Shown here one piece after another: positions 1 to 5,895 of a stretch of DNA of 6,141 nt (the first letter of the stretch is position 1; each line of letters opens with the position of its first letter). The position numbers and the translations under genes are program-made. This DNA is from Pseudomonadota bacterium (GTDB lineage: Bacteria > Bdellovibrionota_C > UBA2361 > OMII01), in contig JAIXPR010000006.1 of the NCBI GenBank assembly GCA_027486155.1, positions 1 to 6,141 of the forward strand, given 5' to 3'. Under the pieces are notes generated by a model, which saw only the letters and a program-made list of their open reading frames with translations, did not search any database and was not told the DNA's origin.

Positions 1-748
1 AGGGACATGGAATCACTCCATGGTTATCGGCATGATGGTTGAGTCCGCCGCTGACGCTATCGGCGCGAACCCTGTGGTCTGTCGAGTGGGTGCGTATTTC
101 CACGATGTGGGTAAAATAACGAAGCCGCTCTACTTCGTTGAGAATCAGAGTCCGGGAGATAATCGTCACGACAAATTGAGCCCTTCGATGTCAGCGCTCA
201 TTATTCGAGCCCACGTAAAGGAAGGGATCGAACTCTCGCGGAAACACAGGTTGCCACAGGTTATCGAGGACCTTATCGCTCAACATCACGGTACCTCGAT
301 GATAGAGTTCTTCTATGAGAAGGCTCGCAAAGAGGCCGAGGAGTCGGGCAACGATCCGGAATCGGTTGATAGAGCCTCCTTCTCGTATCCGGGCCCTAAG
401 CCACAAACTCGTGAGGCTGGGTTGCTCATGTTAGCGGATGGGATTGAGGCTGCGAGCCGCACCTTGAGCGAACCCTCATTTGACCGTATTCAAGGGCTCG
501 TACAAAAGATGATGAACAAGGTCTTCGCGAGCGGGGAGCTTAATGAGTGCGACCTTACCCTTCGAGACCTCCATGTTATCGCCAAATGCTTTACTCGAGT
601 CCTGAGTGGCATCTATCATCAGCGCATCGCTTATTCTGAACCGGCTGATAAGGTTGGTGGCTCTCAGCACGAACAGGAGGGCGGGATGCAAGACGCGGAG
701 CGCAGGGAGAAGCGGCGCGATAACCTGAAGAGATTAGGAGTCGAGTAG
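1..748 (+). CDS. PgpH-type 7TM-HD phosphohydrolase, C-terminal HD domain (5' partial)
   Basis: The reading frame is open from base 2, so the gene begins before the window; 248 residues are visible. The first visible residues, GTWNHS, are the conserved entry to the HDIG-type HD domain (GTxxHS). The metal-binding His-Asp pair follows at bases 101-106 (FHDVGK), with a further conserved His in RAHVKEG, the IAQHHGT motif, and YPGPKPQTRE then LADGIEAASR near the end. This order is typical of the 7TM-HD family whose Listeria member PgpH hydrolyses cyclic di-AMP to pApA at the cytoplasmic face of the membrane. The extracellular and seven-helix parts would lie upstream. Family assignment is strong; c-di-AMP as substrate is inferred from the family. 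The last 30 or so residues are charged (Glu/Arg/Lys) and not conserved. The stop overlaps the GTG start of ybeY, matching the common phoH-pgpH-ybeY gene order. Confidence 0.9.
   Translation, partial: GTWNHSMVIGMMVESAADAIGANPVVCRVGAYFHDVGKITKPLYFVENQSPGDNRHDKLSPSMSALIIRAHVKEGIELSRKHRLPQVIEDLIAQHHGTSMIEFFYEKARKEAEESGNDPESVDRASFSYPGPKPQTREAGLLMLADGIEAASRTLSEPSFDRIQGLVQKMMNKVFASGELNECDLTLRDLHVIAKCFTRVLSGIYHQRIAYSEPADKVGGSQHEQEGGMQDAERREKRRDNLKRLGVE
736..740 (+). promoter_or_regulatory. Ribosome binding site of ybeY
   Basis: AGGAG lies seven bases before the GTG at 748, inside the end of the upstream gene. It supports GTG 748 as the start of ybeY and implies translational coupling through the TAGTG stop-start overlap. 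Confidence 0.75.
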
Positions 749-1275
749 TGAAACGCAAGCAAGGTAGCGCGTCCGCGACCGTTCAACGGGCATGGAAGAT
801 TCATCTGACCGTCGAGAGCAGAAAGCTCGGTATCCCCTCCCCGTGGGTTAGGAAGATTCTCAAAGAGGTGCTTCACTACGTGGAGTCAGATATCGCCATT
901 CCCGAGGTGGCCGAGATTCATGTCGTGTTGACGGATGACACTCGCATTCGGGTTCTCAATCGTGAGTATCGAAAGAAGGACAAAGCGACCGACGTGCTTT
1001 CCTTTCCTCAGTTCCAGCCCAAGGAGATATCCGGCCGGTCGAGGAGGAAGTTAGGTGTTCCGAGCCCCTACTTGGGTGACCTTGTCATCTCCACCGAGAC
1101 GACCCTGAAACAGGCCAAGGAGTTCGGTGTAACAAAGCGAGATGAACTAGCTCGACTCCTCGTCCACGGGGTGCTTCATCTGTGCGGGTATGACCACGAG
1201 AAGGTGCCGGCCGCCGAAGCTCAGCGGATGCGCCGACGGGAGCGGTATATTCGCGGCAAGCTCTCGGTTACCTAG
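748..1275 (+). CDS. ybeY: Endoribonuclease YbeY (rRNA maturation factor)
   Basis: The 175-residue product belongs to the UPF0054/YbeY family, a zinc metalloenzyme acting in 16S rRNA 3'-end maturation and 70S quality control in the cytoplasm. The zinc signature HGxLHLxGYDH is complete, with His140, His144 and His150 as ligands. Other family hallmarks are LNREYRKKDKATDVLSFP (about residues 70-87) and LGDLVIS (109-115). Length is slightly above the usual 150-160 because of a basic N-terminus (KRKQGSASATVQR) and an Arg-rich tail. The start is GTG, chosen because it has an AGGAG seven bases upstream and overlaps the TAG of the preceding HD-domain gene by one base. The two genes are almost certainly cotranscribed. 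The gene is followed by a long hairpin with T-rich sequence that probably ends the operon. Confidence 0.95.
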   Translation: MKRKQGSASATVQRAWKIHLTVESRKLGIPSPWVRKILKEVLHYVESDIAIPEVAEIHVVLTDDTRIRVLNREYRKKDKATDVLSFPQFQPKEISGRSRRKLGVPSPYLGDLVISTETTLKQAKEFGVTKRDELARLLVHGVLHLCGYDHEKVPAAEAQRMRRRERYIRGKLSVT

Positions 1276-1307
1276 GGAAGCGAGGCAACACTGATTGTGG
1301 ATGTCGA

Positions 1308-1410
1308 CACGTGAACGTGCTCGTAAACGTGACCGTGAACGTACCCGTAATGAAAAACCAAGGTTTTCGGGTACGTTCACGTTTACGAGCACGTGGTTTT
1401 TGCTTTTTCT
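1308..1410. repeat. Long imperfect hairpin made of NNCGTR hexamer units, with T-rich 3' end
   Basis: The left side, 1308-1349, reads as seven consecutive hexamers of form NNCGTR: cacgtg, aacgtg, ctcgta, aacgtg, accgtg, aacgta, cccgta. The right side, 1368-1396, read on the opposite strand, repeats cacgtg, ctcgta, aacgtg, aacgta, cccg, i.e. the same series lacking two units. Arms 1315-1347 and 1368-1394 pair over 27 bp with one 6-base bulge. AAAACC (1354-1359) and GGTTTT (1362-1367) extend the stem, with a second 6-base bulge at 1348-1353 and a tight AA turn. TTTTTGCTTTTT follows at 1397-1408. The position after ybeY and the T-rich tail suggest a terminator, but the stem is far longer than needed and has repeat architecture, so it may be a dispersed hexamer-repeat element that also terminates transcription. 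Confidence 0.8.
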
Positions 1411-1475
1411 CAATATGCCTTAACAGGAGCAAGCCCTGTCGGCCGACCTGAGACTGAGCTCAATTCTCTTATCAA

Positions 1476-1504
1476 TTGACGAATGGCGCATGGCAACGTA
1501 TACG
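1476..1504 (+). promoter_or_regulatory. Putative sigma70-type promoter of prfB
   Basis: TTGACG (1476-1481, five of six consensus bases) and TATACG (1499-1504, four of six) are separated by 17 bp. A start of transcription 6-8 bases downstream would fall at about 1511-1513, on the prfB ATG at 1513. This fits with the absence of any Shine-Dalgarno sequence before that ATG. The promoter is predicted from sequence match only. Confidence 0.5.
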
Positions 1505-1512
1505 CCATAGCT

Positions 1513-2623
1513 ATGACACTGCAGTTTGATCCATCAGAGATTAAATACAAACTCCAAGGGCTCGCGGAACGCGTGGAAGTCCTTAGGGAGTTTCTTTGAC
1601 ATCCCAAATCTCACGACTAAGGTCGAAGAATTAGAGAGGCAGTCCCAGGACGGCGATATCTGGAGCGACGGAGCGCAGGCGAAGGCCCTGATGCGGGAGC
1701 GCGCACAGAGCGTTGCGACCCTTGACCACTTTAAGAGGCTGGAGGCGCTCAAAGCCGATACCGAGGCTGCCCTTGAGCTCGCCCGGGAGTCTGGTGATGA
1801 GGAGTTCATGGCCGAGGCTGGTCGACTTTTGGCTGAGTTTACCGAGAGCGTTGGAGAGCTTGAGTTTAAATGCAAGATGAACGGCGAGTTCGACAGCCAG
1901 AACGCTATCATTGAGATTAACTCAGGAGCCGGCGGAACCGAGTCGCAGGACTGGGCCGATATGCTCCTCCGAATGTACATGCGGTGGGCCGAGAAGAAGC
2001 GGTTCGGAATTGAGGTCATGGACTACCAGCCAGGGGAAGCCGCGGGTATCAAGAACGCGACCTTACTGATCTCCGGAAATTACGTGTACGGCAATCTTCG
2101 CAACGAGTCAGGCGTGCATCGACTCGTTCGAATCTCCCCTTTTGACGCCAACGCCCGGCGCCACACCTCTTTCGCCTCGATTAGTGTCACACCTGATATC
2201 GAGGAAGAGGTTGAAGTGACCATTAACGAAGCTGACCTCAAGATCGATACCTATCGCTCCTCGGGTGCTGGTGGGCAGCACGTTAATAAAACTGACTCCG
2301 CCGTGCGGCTCACCCATATGCCAACCGGAATTATCGTTGCCTGCCAGAGCGAGAGGTCCCAGCACAAGAATAAGGCGCGTGCTTTGAAGATCCTCAAGTC
2401 GAAGCTCTTTGAGCGGGAGCAAGCGCAGCAACAAGCGAAGATGGACCAGCTTAAGGGTGTGCGTAAAAAGATTGACTTCGGTAGTCAGGTGCGAAACTAC
2501 GTCATGCAGCCCTATCAGCTCGTCAAGGACCTCCGCAGCAACTACGAAACCTCTGACGTTAACTCCGTCCTCGACGGCGATATCGATCCACTGATTGAAT
2601 CGTGCCTCTTGATGACGCAGTGA
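1513..2623 (+). CDS. prfB: Peptide chain release factor 2, expressed through a programmed +1 frameshift
   Basis: RF2 recognises UGA and UAA stop codons on the ribosome and triggers peptidyl-tRNA hydrolysis. The gene must be joined as 1513-1596 plus 1598-2623: 28 codons in the first frame (MTLQFDPSEIKYK through REFL), an in-frame TGA at 1597-1599, then a +1 shift into a 341-residue frame beginning DIPNLTTKVEELE. The total of 369 residues is close to the 365 of E. coli RF2. The stop-recognition tripeptide SPF is at about residues 208-210, and the catalytic GGQ at 253-255 in SSGAGGQHVNKTDSAVRL. The residue matching E. coli position 246 is Ser, not the unusual Thr of E. coli K-12. Start 1513 gives the family's normal N-terminus; an in-frame ATG at 1483 lies within the predicted promoter and is disfavoured. 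A single-frame call starting at 1526 has a spurious first 24 residues. No Shine-Dalgarno is visible. Confidence 0.96.
1585..1600 (+). promoter_or_regulatory. Programmed +1 frameshift site of prfB
   Basis: The string AGGGAG-TTT-CTT-TGA-C matches the known prfB recoding site (AGGGGG-TAT-CTT-TGA-C in E. coli). The internal Shine-Dalgarno-like AGGGAG is three bases from the slippery CTT, and the TGA is followed by C, a weak termination context. When RF2 is scarce the ribosome pauses at TGA, tRNA-Leu slips from CTT to TTT, and translation resumes at GAC (1598). This autoregulates RF2 and shows that UGA is a stop codon in this organism. Confidence 0.95.
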
Positions 2624-2660
2624 TCTCCGGGAACTTTGGCTCAAGGTTCTCGGTTTGTGT

Positions 2661-2681
2661 CGGGAACTCCGTTCCCGTTTG
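2661..2681 (+). terminator. Candidate terminator of prfB
   Basis: CGGGAAC (2661-2667) and GTTCCCG (2671-2677) form a perfect 7-bp stem with a 3-base loop, 37 bases after the prfB stop. It is followed only by TTTGT, a weak T tract, so termination efficiency is uncertain. Confidence 0.5.
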
Positions 2682-3448
2682 TGGGGTTTGGGCGCTTTAG
2701 TTGGCGCGCTTCTGGTCTAGGTGGCACGTCAGTCCTGTTCGCTCTCCCCTCGAAGGTGCCACCCCCTTTATTGCGTTTGTCTGGGCGGGATGATGTTTTG
2801 CGGAGCGATTTTTGCATAGATTCCAGGCCATTAGGGGTGTTTCTAGAGGTGGGGTGCCCCTCGGTACAGGATGGCGTCTCAGGGTGTTGATGGATTATAG
2901 CCTGAGTTCAGGTGCCTATCTACGTTATTCACAGGAATTGCACATGTGGAGAGATGCGCTTTGGTGTGGCTTGAAGCCATGGGGCAGTGTGCAGTTTCAA
3001 AAGGCCTTATGCTGCATTCTCCACAGGCGCCTCCCTCGTTGATGCCTATTCGTGGCGGCAGACTCTATGGGTTCATTCCGGAGCGGTGGCATCGGGTAAC
3101 AAGGGTCGTTATAGCGAAGGTGGGTGGCGCTGATTGGAAGGTGTTGGCTCAAGGGAGTTAACCGCTTGAGGGCGGAGGGGCGCCGCGGCGTCCGAATGAC
3201 GGCTTTCAACCTACTATATGGACTTGTACGGGGCCGGACGGATTACCGAGGGGCCGCTTTAAGGTTCTATTTGCGTGCCACAGGAGGACTCCCCTGCCCT
3301 ATCTGTTATCCAGCCTCGTGGAGCTTCTCGGCCTGAGGCAGTTCGGCATCGGTGGCAATCGGCAATGATAAGGGCAAGCTCTAGCAGGGTCAGGAGGTGC
3401 CGGTTGTGGTGTTATTAAGGTCTCGACAAGGTTTTTATGGCTAGCGTT

Positions 3449-3470
3449 GGCAGAGCGCTTACGCTCTGCC
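3449..3470. repeat. Perfect 9-bp inverted repeat (hairpin)
   Basis: GGCAGAGCG (3449-3457) pairs exactly with CGCTCTGCC (3462-3470) around a CTTA loop. Neither strand has a T tract directly after it, so it is not a standard intrinsic terminator. It sits about 125 bp before the first parS site. Function is unknown. Confidence 0.6.
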
Positions 3471-3594
3471 GTCTATATAGGGGCGGTCGGAGGGATGGGC
3501 AGAGCCGCATGATCGAGAGGTATGGAGAGCTGTCGGTAGTCATGGACCTGTCGTGCGGTGCTTCGCTTGGTGTAAGGTCCCCAGTCGGATGGGT

Positions 3595-3610
3595 TGTTCC
3601 ACGTGGAACA
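3595..3610. other. parS site 1
   Basis: TGTTCCACGTGGAACA is a perfect 16-bp palindrome of the chromosomal parS type, the loading site for ParB. It is the first of five sites clustered upstream of parA. Confidence 0.93.
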
Positions 3611-3643
3611 GCTCGGAGGGGTGCTTGAGCATATGGAGTGGAG

Positions 3644-3659
3644 TGTTCCACGTGGAACA
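3644..3659. other. parS site 2
   Basis: This is a perfect copy of TGTTCCACGTGGAACA, and its symmetry extends two further bases on each side (20-bp palindrome, 3642-3661). Its centre is 49 bp from that of site 1. Confidence 0.93.
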
Positions 3660-3731
3660 CTACGCCTTGCTTGGTTCCCTCATGACCCACCCCTGGCCCC
3701 CTTGTAAGAAGCATGAAAAGGAGGCTGCTCT

Positions 3732-3747
3732 CAGAAAGTCACTTTCC
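3732..3747. repeat. Operator-like dyad, left copy of a 16-bp inverted repeat
   Basis: CAGAAAGTCACTTTCC contains the odd-centred palindrome GAAAGT-C-ACTTTC centred on 3740. The whole 16-mer recurs exactly, inverted, at 3829-3844. The two dyads flank parS site 3. This has the form of a protein-binding operator, but I do not recognise the binding protein. Confidence 0.75.
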
Positions 3748-3784
3748 TTTTCGTGGTGTGCGGCGCCCCGCTCAGCTCCTGTAA

Positions 3785-3800
3785 TGTTCCACGTGGAACG
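3785..3800. other. parS site 3 (one end mismatch)
   Basis: TGTTCCACGTGGAACG keeps the 14-bp palindromic core GTTCCACGTGGAAC and differs from the other five sites only in its last base (G for A). It lies between the two GAAAGTNACTTTC dyads, 37 bp from the left copy and 28 bp from the right. Confidence 0.85.
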
Positions 3801-3828
3801 CTCCGATGCTGCGCCGATGGATTGTTTC

Positions 3829-3844
3829 GGAAAGTGACTTTCTG
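3829..3844. repeat. Operator-like dyad, right copy of a 16-bp inverted repeat
   Basis: GGAAAGTGACTTTCTG is the exact reverse complement of 3732-3747. Its own palindrome GAAAGT-G-ACTTTC is centred on 3836, 96 bp from the left dyad's centre. Because each copy is nearly symmetric, both would offer the same face to a dimeric protein. Confidence 0.75.
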
Positions 3845-3891
3845 GGCATCTTCGTACATTCAAGCCTCCTGCTCCCAGTGCTTTTCCGAAC

Positions 3892-3907
3892 TGTTCCACG
3901 TGGAACA
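3892..3907. other. parS site 4
   Basis: Perfect TGTTCCACGTGGAACA palindrome. Its centre is 107 bp from that of site 3 and 37 bp from that of site 5. Confidence 0.93.
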
Positions 3908-3928
3908 TTCCTAGCTTCGCAGCCTTTG

Positions 3929-3944
3929 TGTTCCACGTGGAACA
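3929..3944. other. parS site 5
   Basis: Perfect TGTTCCACGTGGAACA palindrome, the last of the upstream cluster and 134 bp before the parA start codon. ParB loading here could spread into the parA leader and affect its transcription; that is inference. Confidence 0.93.
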
Positions 3945-4078
3945 ATCCCCTCTTCTCTCCATATTTGCGCCATATATTTTGAGCGCGCCTTCATTCGTGC
4001 ATCATCTTTTATGTTGTTAAGAGTCGCTTCTCGTGGTACCTCTAACGGCTCTCAAGGTTAAGGAAATACAGTCTTTCT

Positions 4079-4876
4079 ATGGCGCAAGTCATCGCCCTCT
4101 CAAATCAAAAAGGTGGAGTCGGAAAAACAACCAGCTCCGTCAGTATTGCTGCGCAACTCGCCCTTCTAGGCTTTAAGGTGCTCCTCTTGGATTTCGATCC
4201 CCAAGCCAGCGCGACCAGTGGTGTTGGCGTTCCCATGCACCCCGAGGGTGCCGACTTGTACGACATATTCTTCGGCAAGCTCCAGCTCTCTGATGTTATC
4301 GTGCAGTCCCCTATCGACAACTTGAAGGTCGTCCCCGGCTCTCATGACCTTGTCAGCCTGGAGCTCGAGATAGGCAAGACCCCGGGTCGTGAGTTGATCC
4401 TTCGAAGCGCCTTGGCAGATGTGGATAAAGATTACGATACGGTAATCATCGACTGCCCTCCATCCTCTGGGTTGCTTACGCTTAACGCCCTTGGAGCTGC
4501 TAACAAGGTCCTTATTCCGCTTCAGGCTGAGTACTACTCGCTTGAGGGATTGTCTGGACTTCTCAAGACGATAGCGTTCGTCCAAAGCACCTTTAACCCT
4601 AAGCTCGACATCCTTGGCGTGTTTCTGACGATGTACGACGCGCGGACCAATCTCAGCATGCAGGTACGCGATGAGACCGAGCGGCACTTTGGGGAAAAGC
4701 TGTTGAAAACTCGGATTCCACGGAATATCAAGCTCTCGGAGTGCCCGAGCCACGGTCAGCCAATTTGCATCTACGATCCGACAAGCGCCGGCGCTAAGAG
4801 CTACTTAGCTCTTGTCGGAGAGTTGATAGAACGGCTTGGCCTGAACAACGAACCGGGTACTGCCCAAGCAGCTTAG
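4079..4876 (+). CDS. parA: Chromosome partitioning ATPase ParA (Soj family)
   Basis: The 265-residue product is a small chromosomal ParA/Soj ATPase, which binds the nucleoid nonspecifically as an ATP dimer and drives segregation of ParB-parS complexes. The deviant Walker A box KGGVGKTT is at residues 11-18, with the signature Lys11 and catalytic Lys16. Walker A' DFDPQAS is at 38-44 and Walker B TVIIDCPPS at 121-129. There is no N-terminal helix-turn-helix, so this is the chromosomal short type, not a type Ia plasmid ParA. The ATG at 4079 gives the usual MxxVIALSNQKGG start. The nearest Shine-Dalgarno, AAGGA at 4060-4064, is 14 bases away, longer than optimal. No convincing promoter stands out in the AT-rich leader 3945-4078. 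The gene forms an operon with parB and lies directly downstream of five parS sites. Confidence 0.97.
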   Translation: MAQVIALSNQKGGVGKTTSSVSIAAQLALLGFKVLLLDFDPQASATSGVGVPMHPEGADLYDIFFGKLQLSDVIVQSPIDNLKVVPGSHDLVSLELEIGKTPGRELILRSALADVDKDYDTVIIDCPPSSGLLTLNALGAANKVLIPLQAEYYSLEGLSGLLKTIAFVQSTFNPKLDILGVFLTMYDARTNLSMQVRDETERHFGEKLLKTRIPRNIKLSECPSHGQPICIYDPTSAGAKSYLALVGELIERLGLNNEPGTAQAA

Positions 4877-4880
4877 AAGG

Positions 4881-4896
4881 TGTTCCACGTGGAACA
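4881..4896. other. parS site 6, in the parA-parB gap
   Basis: Perfect TGTTCCACGTGGAACA, four bases after the parA stop and 35 bases before the parB start. It lies outside the upstream cluster, 952 bp centre to centre from site 5. Its place within the operon suggests that ParB binding could influence parB expression. Confidence 0.93.
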
Positions 4897-4918
4897 GGTG
4901 TAAGTACGAGAGAGTAAG

Positions 4919-4925
4919 TTAAGGA
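4919..4925 (+). promoter_or_regulatory. Ribosome binding site of parB
   Basis: TTAAGGAG (4918-4925) is a strong Shine-Dalgarno six bases before GTG 4932. It favours that GTG over the internal ATG at 4959. Confidence 0.8.
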
Positions 4926-4931
4926 GAAGGT

Positions 4932-5891
4932 GTGCAAGGTTTAAAGAAGAATCAAAGAATGGCGCTCGGTAGGGGACTTAGTGCCCTCGTATCATCTGCT
5001 GCGCCTGTGGCTGCAACGCCTCCACCAGCCCAAATGCTCCCTCAAGTAGCTGATAATACAGTGGAAAATTCTCCCTCGGTTGCTACCACCGACCCAAACA
5101 GTGGAGTTCAATACGTAGATGTTGCGCGCATCTCGGCGAATCCAGAACAGCCGCGCGTGGACTTCCCAGAGCAGGAAATTAGTGAACTTTCCGAGTCGAT
5201 CCGAGCACTTGGAATTCTTCAGCCCATCCTTGTGCGTCCGTGGCAGGGGGGGTATCAGATCGTTGCCGGGGAGCGCCGATTCCGCGCTTCTATCCGTGCC
5301 GGACTCTCTCAAGTGCCTGTACTTATTAAGGAATTGTCCGATCGGGATACGTTTGAGGTCGCCCTTGTCGAGAACGTACAGCGCCTTAACCTCAACCCGC
5401 TCGAAGAGGCGAGGGGCTATCAGCGCCTTATGGACGAGTTCAACCTCAACGCTCAAGAGGTTGCCGCCCGGGTTGGAAAGGACCGAGCAACGGTAGCGAA
5501 CCTCGTGCGAGTTCTTAAACTTCCTCAGGCGGTGCAGGACTACCTTCGCGAGGGGATCATTACAGTTGGACACGCCAAGGCGATCCTCACCGTGAAGGAG
5601 CCTGCCGCTCAAACGAGTCTAGCTCAAAAGGTCATCGATGAATCGCTCTCCGTGCGAGCCCTTGAGGCGATCGTCTCGAGAGAGGTGGTCCTTGAGGATC
5701 CAAAAAAGCCGCGCCTGGAAAAGAGAATCAAGACATCTCAGTTTCCGGAGATCGAAGAGCGATTGCGAAATGCACTCGGTACAAAAGTAACCATTCGTCG
5801 ATCGAAGAAGGGTGGAGCAGTCGAGCTTCATTTCTTCTCTGATTCAGAACTCGACCGTTTAATCGATATTCTCAGCACTTCAAAGGAGTAG
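4932..5891 (+). CDS. parB: Chromosome partitioning protein ParB (Spo0J family)
   Basis: The 319-residue product binds parS, loads onto DNA as a CTP-dependent sliding clamp and recruits ParA and SMC at the origin region. The N-terminal ALGRGLSALV (residues 11-20) is the conserved ParA-interacting segment, followed by an Ala/Pro-rich linker to about residue 55. The CTP-binding ParB/sulfiredoxin-like domain holds NPEQPR (70-75), the QPILVRP strand and GERRFR (113-118), then ENVQRLNLNPLEEA (147-160). A helix-turn-helix for parS recognition lies at about 174-195, followed by ITVGHAKAIL (210-219). The last 55 residues form the C-terminal dimerisation domain. The GTG start is chosen for its Shine-Dalgarno. 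parB follows parA with a 55-bp gap containing parS site 6, and its stop is four bases before a bactofilin gene. Confidence 0.97.
   Translation: MQGLKKNQRMALGRGLSALVSSAAPVAATPPPAQMLPQVADNTVENSPSVATTDPNSGVQYVDVARISANPEQPRVDFPEQEISELSESIRALGILQPILVRPWQGGYQIVAGERRFRASIRAGLSQVPVLIKELSDRDTFEVALVENVQRLNLNPLEEARGYQRLMDEFNLNAQEVAARVGKDRATVANLVRVLKLPQAVQDYLREGIITVGHAKAILTVKEPAAQTSLAQKVIDESLSVRALEAIVSREVVLEDPKKPRLEKRIKTSQFPEIEERLRNALGTKVTIRRSKKGGAVELHFFSDSELDRLIDILSTSKE
5884..5888 (+). promoter_or_regulatory. Ribosome binding site of the bactofilin gene
   Basis: AGGAG lies seven bases before ATG 5896 and is embedded in the final codons of parB, implying cotranscription and possible translational coupling. 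Confidence 0.7.
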
Positions 5892-5895
5892 GGAT

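Larger units (their letters stand above)
2624..3594. other. Large noncoding region with hairpins and DnaA-box-like sequences (possible origin-proximal DNA)
   Basis: No credible gene is present: the open frames are short, overlap each other, and give Arg/Gly/Pro/Cys-rich products with no recognisable motif. Visible structure includes hairpins at 2661-2677 and 3449-3470 and a distant 8-bp pair GGTGGCAC/GTGCCACC (2720-2727 and 2756-2763). DnaA-box-like 9-mers (consensus TTWTNCACA) are TTATTCACA at 2925-2933 (perfect), TTTTGCATA at 2810-2818 and TTCTCCACA at 3017-3025 (one mismatch each), with weaker ones at 2945-2953 (- strand) and 3306-3314. I see no tRNA, RNase P, SRP or tmRNA signature. An origin role is a hypothesis only; an undescribed RNA or a decayed gene is also possible. 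Confidence 0.5.

Noticed and set aside
1147..1413. Minus-strand frame with VNVNV and RSRSRLRARSR repeats
   Set aside because: It is antisense to the end of ybeY and its repetitive part is just the NNCGTR hexamer hairpin.
1483..1512. In-frame ATG at 1483 as an earlier prfB start
   Set aside because: It lies inside the predicted promoter, lacks a Shine-Dalgarno and would add ten residues not usual for RF2.
1526..1597. ATG at 1526 as the prfB start
   Set aside because: The residues before the frameshift point in this frame match nothing in RF2, while the frame starting at 1513 gives the proper N-terminus ending at CTT-TGA.
3069..3082. Possible tRNA T-loop (GGTTCATTCC)
   Set aside because: The loop lacks the conserved A58 and no acceptor stem, D arm or anticodon arm can be drawn around it.
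2636..3154. Direct repeat TTGGCTCAAGG at 2636-2646 and 3144-3154
   Set aside because: An 11-bp match in a region this long is within what chance allows, and no flanking similarity extends it.
2636..3336. Several short overlapping open frames on both strands after prfB
   Set aside because: They overlap in different frames, lack good ribosome binding sites, and give low-complexity or Arg/Gly/Cys-rich products with no family motif.
3415..3962. Open frames containing repeated FHVEH or STWN peptides
   Set aside because: The repeated peptides are translations of the parS palindrome TGTTCCACGTGGAACA, so they do not represent protein repeats.
4959..4961. Internal ATG as the parB start
   Set aside because: GTG at 4932 has a strong Shine-Dalgarno six bases upstream, while ATG 4959 has none.
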